A stretch of 13,949 nucleotides of DNA from contig CAMLLI010000018.1 of assembly GCA_946480685.1 (NCBI GenBank), forward strand, positions 1 through 13,949. Direction: 5' to 3'. This DNA is from an uncultured Flammeovirgaceae bacterium (GTDB lineage Bacteria; Bacteroidota; Bacteroidia; Cytophagales; Cyclobacteriaceae). The position numbers and the translations under genes were made by a program. The notes beneath the pieces are model-generated. The model worked only from the letters and a program-made list of their open reading frames with translations, was not told where the DNA came from and made no database searches. The stretch's first letter is position 1; every line of letters starts with the position of its first letter. Shown here in pieces: positions 6,396 through 11,828 of the stretch.

Positions 6396-8429
6396 ATGAA
6401 GCGAATTTTACTTACCCTCGCAGTACTCATCTCATTTACTCTTATCTCCAGTGCACAGGTTGTGCAGTGGGCATCTAAGATTGTAGAGTTTTCATCTGAG
6501 CTCACTCCTGTCCAGTACTCTGCACAGCAGGCACTGGGTAAACCAAATGTACTCCCGGCCGGAGGACAAAGTCCTAACGCATGGGCTCCGGATAAACCCG
6601 GTCGTAAAGAATTTTTAAAGTTAGGATTTGCTAATCCGATCAGCATCCGCCAGATCGCTATTGCCGAATCACATAATCCGAGTGCTATCTTCCGTGTGCT
6701 GGTTTACGATGAAGCCGGCAAAGAATATGTGGTAAATACATTGAACCCAATGACGGTGCCACTGAAGGGAAGAATGCTGAACGTATTTATGGACGCCACG
6801 TCTTATAAAGTTGCTGCGGTAAAAATAGAGTTTGATGGTGCTGCCGTACCCGGATACTTCGGTATAGATGCTGTGGCGATCTCTGACTCAAACTATCCTA
6901 TTATTGCCGATATACCGAAGATGCAGTTACTCGCGTCCGGTATACTTATCGAAGCGCTTGATAAAAATGTTAACAGTGAATACAGCGAACTTAATCCGCT
7001 GCTCTCGCCCGATGGCAAGACACTATATTTCAGCCGCAGAAACCACCCCGAAAATATAGGAGGCACAAGCGACAAGGAAGATATATGGTACTCTGAACTG
7101 GACTCGGCCGGCCGCTGGCAGCTTGCCAAAAACATGGGGGCTCCATTCAACAACGAAGGACCTAACTTTGTAAACACGATACAATCAGTTACGCCCGATG
7201 GCAGGTCTGCTATAATGGTGCTCGGTAATAAATACCTTGACAATGGCAAGATGCGTGCAGGTGTTTCCATCAGCTCGAATGTAGGGGGCTCGTGGAGCAA
7301 ACCCGTAGCACTCAACATCGCGAACGACTATAACTTTAACGAAAAGGCTAATTACTTCCTTACCAATAATCGTAAAACATTGTTGATGTCGGTTGAGCGC
7401 GAAGACTCACAGGGTGATCGCGATCTTTATGTCAGTTTCATGAATAACGACAGTTCCTGGTCTCAACCGCTTAACCTGGGCGATGTGATTAACACAGCGG
7501 GTGAAGAGTCTGCTCCGTTCCTGGCTTCGGATGACAAGACGCTATATTTCTCATCCAACGGCTTTAGCGGTTATGGTGGTACAGATATATATGTATCGCG
7601 CAGACTTGATGACACGTGGACAAACTGGTCTGAACCGGAAAACCTCGGACCGGAAATTAACTCACCGCTTGAAGATCTCTTCTTCAACATTCCTGCTAAC
7701 AGCGACTTCGCATACTACTCGCGCGGTGTTACTGAAACCAACACCGACATATTCCGTGTGAAACTTCCGATCGTGAAAAATCCGGAGCCATGGGTTACTG
7801 TGAAAGGAAAAGTGGTTGATAAAACTACAGGCGATCCGCTCGGAGCCAAGATCATTTACGAGCGACTGCCGGAAGGTAAAGATATAGGTATAGCACAGTC
7901 TAACCCTGAAACCGGTGAGTACGAAATTCGTTTGCCGGCCGGCCACCAGTATGGTATACGCGCAGAGTCTGATGGTAAACTTTCCGAAAGTCAAAACCTG
8001 GACCTGCGGAATATAACTTCCGATAAAGTTATTGACGGTGAAGACTTCAACCTGTCGCCTATCGAAGTGGCAACGGTTAAAGAGAACGTAACCATTGTAT
8101 TGAACAACGTATTCTTCGATTTCGATAAAGCTATATTAAAACCTGAATCATTTCCGGAGTTGAACCGTATAAGCGAGTTGATGAAGGAAAAGAGTGGCAT
8201 GCAGATCACGATATCCGGTCACACCGATGCCACCGGTCCTGAACAGTATAACCTCGGTTTGTCAGAGCGCAGAGCAAAAGCGGTTGTGAAATACCTCGTT
8301 GAAAAAGGTATATCCAATGACCGCATCACAACAGAGTACTTCGGTGAAAGTAAACCAACCGATACCAACGATACGAAGGAAGGAAGACAGAAGAATCGCA
8401 GGGTAGAATTCAGGATTTTGAAATTGTAA
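6396..8429 (+). CDS. Multidomain OmpA-family protein: discoidin-like, PD40 repeats, CarboxypepD_reg-like, OmpA
   Basis: The product is 677 aa from the ATG at 6396, which gives a clean signal peptide (residues 1-20, ending ISSA-Q). An ATG at 6363 would add 11 residues and remains possible; a TTG at 6336 is unlikely. Residues about 22-165 resemble a discoidin (F5/8 type C-like) beta-sandwich. Residues about 190-455 hold PD40/WD40-like blades, clearest at SPDGKTLYFS (204-213) and DDKTLYFSS (379-387). Residues about 465-555 match a CarboxypepD_reg-like Ig fold. The C-terminal OmpA domain (about 565-677) has FFDFDKA, GHTD with Asp611 and LSERRA with Arg626, the residues used to bind diaminopimelate of peptidoglycan. 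The layout resembles T9SS-associated PorE, except that PorE begins with TPRs. A periplasmic, peptidoglycan-bound role at the outer membrane is inferred. Confidence 0.85.
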   Translation: MKRILLTLAVLISFTLISSAQVVQWASKIVEFSSELTPVQYSAQQALGKPNVLPAGGQSPNAWAPDKPGRKEFLKLGFANPISIRQIAIAESHNPSAIFRVLVYDEAGKEYVVNTLNPMTVPLKGRMLNVFMDATSYKVAAVKIEFDGAAVPGYFGIDAVAISDSNYPIIADIPKMQLLASGILIEALDKNVNSEYSELNPLLSPDGKTLYFSRRNHPENIGGTSDKEDIWYSELDSAGRWQLAKNMGAPFNNEGPNFVNTIQSVTPDGRSAIMVLGNKYLDNGKMRAGVSISSNVGGSWSKPVALNIANDYNFNEKANYFLTNNRKTLLMSVEREDSQGDRDLYVSFMNNDSSWSQPLNLGDVINTAGEESAPFLASDDKTLYFSSNGFSGYGGTDIYVSRRLDDTWTNWSEPENLGPEINSPLEDLFFNIPANSDFAYYSRGVTETNTDIFRVKLPIVKNPEPWVTVKGKVVDKTTGDPLGAKIIYERLPEGKDIGIAQSNPETGEYEIRLPAGHQYGIRAESDGKLSESQNLDLRNITSDKVIDGEDFNLSPIEVATVKENVTIVLNNVFFDFDKAILKPESFPELNRISELMKEKSGMQITISGHTDATGPEQYNLGLSERRAKAVVKYLVEKGISNDRITTEYFGESKPTDTNDTKEGRQKNRRVEFRILKL

Positions 8430-8440
8430 TTTCATAACCA

Positions 8441-9148
8441 ATGGTTCATACGTTTTTTACATTCTCCGTTGCATGTATACTCAGCATCAGTCTGGCATTT
8501 GGTCAATCTGCTGATTCGCTTATATATGCAGAGGGTAATATCATTAACGCAGCTACCAAAGAACCCGTAACGGCTCGCATCACCTATCAGAGCCTTCCGT
8601 ACGGAAACAAAATGGGAACATTGAATAACAACCGTTATTCATTTCCTCTTTTCGACAATGAAAAATACTCCATCATTGTGGAAGCACCGGGGTATACTAC
8701 CGCCAAGTATTTAATCGACCCGGCTGAAGCAAATGGTAATAAAGTATTAAAGGATATAGAACTTACCACAGGTGCGCCTGCCAATGCCAGCAAACATTCT
8801 GTTGGCCATGTTATGCGTCTTGATAACGTGATCTTCCAGGTGGGCCGGTCCAAAATCAGTGAAGACTCGTATTCAGAACTGGATGTAGTGGTAAAGATGA
8901 TGAAGGAAAATGCCACGATGGTAATTCAGCTCGAAGGACACACCGATTATCTCGGCGATGCAAAGGAAAACATGAAACTCTCCAAGGCACGCGTAGAAGC
9001 TGTGAAAGATTATATAGTATCGAAGAATATCAACAAGAGTCGTGTAAAGACAAAAGCATTTGGCGGAACCCAGCCGCTGTCACGCGATGATACACCCGAA
9101 GCGCACCGACTCAACCGCCGGGTAGAACTTCGCATTCTGCAGAATTAA
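8441..9148 (+). CDS. Small OmpA-family protein with CarboxypepD_reg-like domain
   Basis: The protein is 235 aa. A signal peptide covers about residues 1-22 (ending LAFGQS). A CarboxypepD_reg-like domain follows (about 28-110, with the E-G-N-I-I-N-A-A-T-K-E-P turn). The C-terminal OmpA domain (about 125-235) has GHTD with Asp169, LSKARVEAV with Arg184, and the closing NRRVELRI. It starts only 11 bases after the previous OmpA gene and repeats that gene's last two domains in the same order, so the pair is probably one transcript and related by duplication. Expected role: anchoring an outer-membrane component to peptidoglycan. The FDFD strand motif of the neighbour is replaced by a V-I-F-Q-V-G sequence, so the domains have diverged. 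The end converges with the minus-strand gene, 31 bases away. Confidence 0.85.
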   Translation: MVHTFFTFSVACILSISLAFGQSADSLIYAEGNIINAATKEPVTARITYQSLPYGNKMGTLNNNRYSFPLFDNEKYSIIVEAPGYTTAKYLIDPAEANGNKVLKDIELTTGAPANASKHSVGHVMRLDNVIFQVGRSKISEDSYSELDVVVKMMKENATMVIQLEGHTDYLGDAKENMKLSKARVEAVKDYIVSKNINKSRVKTKAFGGTQPLSRDDTPEAHRLNRRVELRILQN

Positions 9149-9176
9149 TAAGCTAACTTTTAAAGAGAAGGGAAAT

Positions 9177-9189
9177 CAGCTAAAAGCTG
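9177..9189. terminator. Small hairpin at the convergent gene ends
   Basis: CAGCT (9177-9181), loop AAA, AGCTG (9185-9189). It overlaps the stop codon of the minus-strand gene and lies 29 bases after the stop of the plus-strand OmpA gene. The stem is only five pairs with no clear T-run on the plus strand, so a terminator role is weakly supported. Confidence 0.2.
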
Positions 9190-10019
9190 TCGGCACTGGC
9201 GTTTGCCTGTGTGTCCAATTTATACTTGCGTACGGTCTGTACTTTACGAATATAGTTTTCCTTGAGTGAAGGGTCCAGTTTACTTTCTGCCAGCGAAAGC
9301 AAAATGATGCGTGAGAACTCTTCGAGTCGCGGTGATCTATACTGCGCGGATGCTTTTTCCAGGTATGCTATCGAGTTAACCCACTGGTGATTGTTGTAAG
9401 CTTTTATAGCCTGGTTATAATATAGCAGGCCCAGCATTTCATCGAGGTTCACATCGTTATACAAATCAAAAGAAAAATGATAGTAACGTTTATCGGTATT
9501 CGCTTTCTGAATTTCATTCCGGCGGTATACATGTATACGCTTCTCTATCTCCGATTTACTATCGGTAAAGCCGGTGGCCGGGTCTGTTGTTTCCAATAAT
9601 ACATCTCCGGCAGACGTCTCCACCATCAGGAAAATGTGATAATTCGTTTCGATAATTCGATAGGGAAACTTGAAATGATTGAGCAGTATAGCATATAGCG
9701 CTGTACCGGTGAGACAGTTATAATAACCTTTGTCCAGCAACTCATTGAAAGACGAATACTCTTTATAGTTGCGCAGAAAACGCTGGTGTGTTTTTGTGAA
9801 GAGGTAATTCAGAAAGGCCTTGTCGGTTTTAAAGCCATCCTTTTTTACAGAAAGTTTATCAACGAAAGCAAGCAGTTCGTCAGCAGTCGCGATTTGCGAA
9901 TCAGTTGTGCTGTAAAGTTCAAGGTAATGGTGGAGCGAAGGGGTTGGCTGAGACGTAAATGTGACATCTTGTGCTAGCGCAAGTATTGGCAGAAAAAATA
10001 TCAACACCAGTCCCTTCAT
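9180..10019 (-). CDS. Secreted transglutaminase-like protein with TPR-like tail
   Basis: The product is 279 aa with a signal peptide (about residues 1-17, ending ALAQ). The centre (about 65-150) looks like a transglutaminase-like cysteine-peptidase fold. A Cys102 sits in YNCLTGTALYAILL at the start of a helix, His128 is in ETNYHIFLMVE, and Asp146 is in LETTDPATGF. This supplies a complete Cys-His-Asp triad in the right order. Residues about 195-250 resemble one or two TPR helices (Y-N-Q-A-I-K-A-Y-N-N, then A-Y-L-E-K-A). This arrangement recalls SirB1/transglut_core2 proteins, but I cannot assign a substrate; peptide or isopeptide cleavage in the periplasm is the family-level guess. It is transcribed alone, convergent with the OmpA pair and divergent from the aldehyde dehydrogenase, with its own good promoter. 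Confidence 0.72.
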   Translation of the reverse strand: MKGLVLIFFLPILALAQDVTFTSQPTPSLHHYLELYSTTDSQIATADELLAFVDKLSVKKDGFKTDKAFLNYLFTKTHQRFLRNYKEYSSFNELLDKGYYNCLTGTALYAILLNHFKFPYRIIETNYHIFLMVETSAGDVLLETTDPATGFTDSKSEIEKRIHVYRRNEIQKANTDKRYYHFSFDLYNDVNLDEMLGLLYYNQAIKAYNNHQWVNSIAYLEKASAQYRSPRLEEFSRIILLSLAESKLDPSLKENYIRKVQTVRKYKLDTQANASADSF

Positions 10020-10036
10020 GTTACGCCAATGTTAAT

Positions 10037-10072
10037 TTACTGTTATCAAATTTAATATAAAAGTAACAGTAA
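10037..10072. promoter_or_regulatory. Perfect inverted repeat over the promoter (candidate operator)
   Basis: TTACTGTTA (10037-10045) and TAACAGTAA (10064-10072) are perfect inverted copies separated by 18 bases that contain the -7 box of the minus-strand promoter. One arm covers the predicted start of transcription and the other lies in the spacer between the -33 and -7 boxes. The transcript would not include both arms, so a DNA-level site for a dimeric regulator is more likely than an RNA hairpin. Confidence 0.4.
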
Positions 10073-10076
10073 GCAA
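10047..10076 (-). promoter_or_regulatory. Promoter of the transglutaminase-like gene
   Basis: On the minus strand, TTG (complement of 10074-10076) is followed after 19 bases by TAAATTTG (complement of 10047-10054). Both elements and the spacing fit the Bacteroidota TTG-N17-23-TAnnTTTG promoter. Transcription would begin near 10040, about 20 bases before the ATG at 10019. Confidence 0.65.
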
Positions 10077-10120
10077 GTGTTCGTTAACGTTTGAGTAATG
10101 TCTGGCCGCTGATTGCGTGA

Positions 10121-10152
10121 TTTTGACTGCCGGGATTTTTGCCCTACATTTA
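10121..10152 (+). promoter_or_regulatory. Candidate promoter of the aldehyde dehydrogenase gene
   Basis: TTTTG (10121-10125) is followed after 19 bases by TACATTTA (10145-10152), which matches TAnnTTTG except for the last base. The ATG at 10157 lies only four bases beyond the -7 box, so transcription would start at or very near the start codon. Confidence 0.4.
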
Positions 10153-10156
10153 GTAT

Positions 10157-11587
10157 ATGCAGGCAGTCGCAGCAACAGACGTTAAAAATGAGATCCTGGA
10201 AGCGTTCAAACTTCAGCGCGAGAACCTGCATGTGCTTCGAGTGGAGCCTGTGCGACAGCGTAAGGTATATCTCAAAAAACTACGCGACTGGATTCATACC
10301 AATCGTACCGTCATTCATGAAGCTGCCTATAACGACTTCAAAAAACCCGCTGTTGAAGTAGATGGTACCGAAATCTTCCATGTACTCAGTGAAATCAAGC
10401 TCGCTGTTTCCTCTTTGGAAACATGGGCACAACCGCGCAAAGTAGATGCTCCCATTACCATGCTGGGTACGCGCTCCTATATACAGCCCGAGCCGCGTGG
10501 TATATGTCTCATTATATCTCCGTGGAATTACCCATTCAGTCTGGCCGTTGGTCCGCTGGTATCGGCTATTGCTGCAGGCAATAGTGTTATACTCAAGCCA
10601 TCGGAGTTAACACCTCATGTATCGGTTGTACTGAGTCGTATGGTAAAAGATATATTTCCGGCCAACCGTGTATCAGTATTTGAAGGCGGACCGGAAATAT
10701 CACAACACCTGTTGAAACTTCCGTTCGATCATATATTCTTTACCGGCAGCCCTGCCATCGGTAAAGTAATCATGAAAGCGGCTGCAGAAAATCTCACTTC
10801 CGTTACCCTTGAGCTTGGCGGAAAATCACCGACAATCGTTACGGCTTCTGCCAATATAAAGGAAGCTGCACAACGCATCGCGGTAGCCAAGTTTATTAAC
10901 AACGGACAAACCTGCGTTGCGCCAGACTATATATTGGTTGATGAAAGTGTAAAGCAACCCTTGATTGATGAGCTGAAACTATATATCCGGAAACACTTTG
11001 CAGAAGGTGGCACGTTTGATACATCCGTGAGCTATTGTCGAGTGGTGAATGAAAGACATTTTTCGCGTGTCAACGAATTATTAAAAGATGCCCTATACCA
11101 TGGAGCCAAGCTTGAATTCGGGGGAAGCATTGATGAGGCTACGCGATTTATACACCCGGTAATATTAAGTCACGTACCGATGGATGCACGCCTCATGGAA
11201 GAGGAGATTTTCGGTCCTATACTTCCTGTTATTTCCTATACTCATATCGATGACGCAGTCCAGGTCATTAACGCAAAACAAAAAGCACTCGCCCTCTATA
11301 TATTTACCCGCAGCAAAAGCGATCGCAGAAAAATTATTCAGGAGACCTCCTCAGGAGCCGTTTGTATAAATGATTGTGCGGTTCATTTCCTGCAGCATAA
11401 CCTTCCCTTCGGTGGTGTTAACAACAGTGGTATAGGCAGCTCGCATGGCTACTTCGGCTTTCTGGCCTTTTCGCACGACAAACCTGTTATGAAACAAAAA
11501 GGAGGTTTCACATCTATTCAACCTTTCTATCCGCCTTATACCAACCTGTCGAAAAAGCTAATGGACTGGTTTCTAAAGCTTTTCTAG
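10157..11587 (+). CDS. Aldehyde dehydrogenase, class 3-like
   Basis: The product is 476 aa, soluble, without a signal peptide, the usual length of the short ALDH3-type enzymes. It oxidises an aldehyde to the carboxylic acid using NAD(P)+. The Rossmann/cofactor region shows SPWNYP (Asn124) and AAGNSVILKPSE (140-150). FFTGSPAIGK (194-203) is the nucleotide-binding turn. ELGGK has the general-base Glu219, and NNGQTC supplies the catalytic Cys253. EEEIFGPILP (348-357) and LPFGGVNNSGIG (416-427) are further family signatures. All key catalytic residues are present. The C-terminus ends in an amphipathic stretch (KKLMDWFLKLF) that might touch the membrane, as in fatty-aldehyde enzymes; that is inference, and the substrate is not readable. 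The gene is transcribed divergently from the transglutaminase-like gene. The next in-frame Met is at residue 102, so 10157 is the only plausible ATG. Confidence 0.93.
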   Translation: MQAVAATDVKNEILEAFKLQRENLHVLRVEPVRQRKVYLKKLRDWIHTNRTVIHEAAYNDFKKPAVEVDGTEIFHVLSEIKLAVSSLETWAQPRKVDAPITMLGTRSYIQPEPRGICLIISPWNYPFSLAVGPLVSAIAAGNSVILKPSELTPHVSVVLSRMVKDIFPANRVSVFEGGPEISQHLLKLPFDHIFFTGSPAIGKVIMKAAAENLTSVTLELGGKSPTIVTASANIKEAAQRIAVAKFINNGQTCVAPDYILVDESVKQPLIDELKLYIRKHFAEGGTFDTSVSYCRVVNERHFSRVNELLKDALYHGAKLEFGGSIDEATRFIHPVILSHVPMDARLMEEEIFGPILPVISYTHIDDAVQVINAKQKALALYIFTRSKSDRRKIIQETSSGAVCINDCAVHFLQHNLPFGGVNNSGIGSSHGYFGFLAFSHDKPVMKQKGGFTSIQPFYPPYTNLSKKLMDWFLKLF

Positions 11588-11626
11588 TTTCGCTGCTTCC
11601 GATTACTGCCGCGCCCATCCCGCCCA

Positions 11627-11645
11627 ACGTTGCAAACGTGCTTTT
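11627..11645 (+). terminator. Weak terminator-like hairpin after the aldehyde dehydrogenase gene
   Basis: ACGTT (11627-11631), loop GCA, AACGT (11635-11639), then GC and four T (11642-11645). It lies 40 bases after the stop codon. The stem is short, so support is modest. Confidence 0.3.
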
Positions 11646-11692
11646 AAAAGAAGCTTTCGTCTAAATACCAAAAAAGACAGGAGTCAGTTTAC

Positions 11693-11787
11693 TAAATTTG
11701 AGTTCACAATTCATAGCGCCAAAACTATGGATGGAAACAAAACTTTATTCACACGACACACATCGTACACATTCAACTATATGTTTG
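11693..11787 (+). promoter_or_regulatory. Two candidate -7 boxes upstream of the AsmA-like gene
   Basis: TAAATTTG (11693-11700) and TATGTTTG (11780-11787) both match TAnnTTTG exactly. Neither has a clear TTG -33 element at the right distance. The second would give a leader of about 35 bases and the first one of over 120. Which is used cannot be decided from sequence. Confidence 0.3.
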
Positions 11788-11828
11788 ACGTTTTAAAACA
11801 CGAAACTTACCAAGTCTAAATTTTTTAT

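Noticed and set aside
6893..7318. Minus-strand open frame of 141 codons
   Set aside because: It is antisense to the PD40 repeat region of the OmpA protein, with no domain or signal features.
11640..11654. Palindrome CTTTTAAAAG as an operator
   Set aside because: It is a simple A/T palindrome just after a terminator-like hairpin and not placed at a promoter box; chance occurrence is likely.
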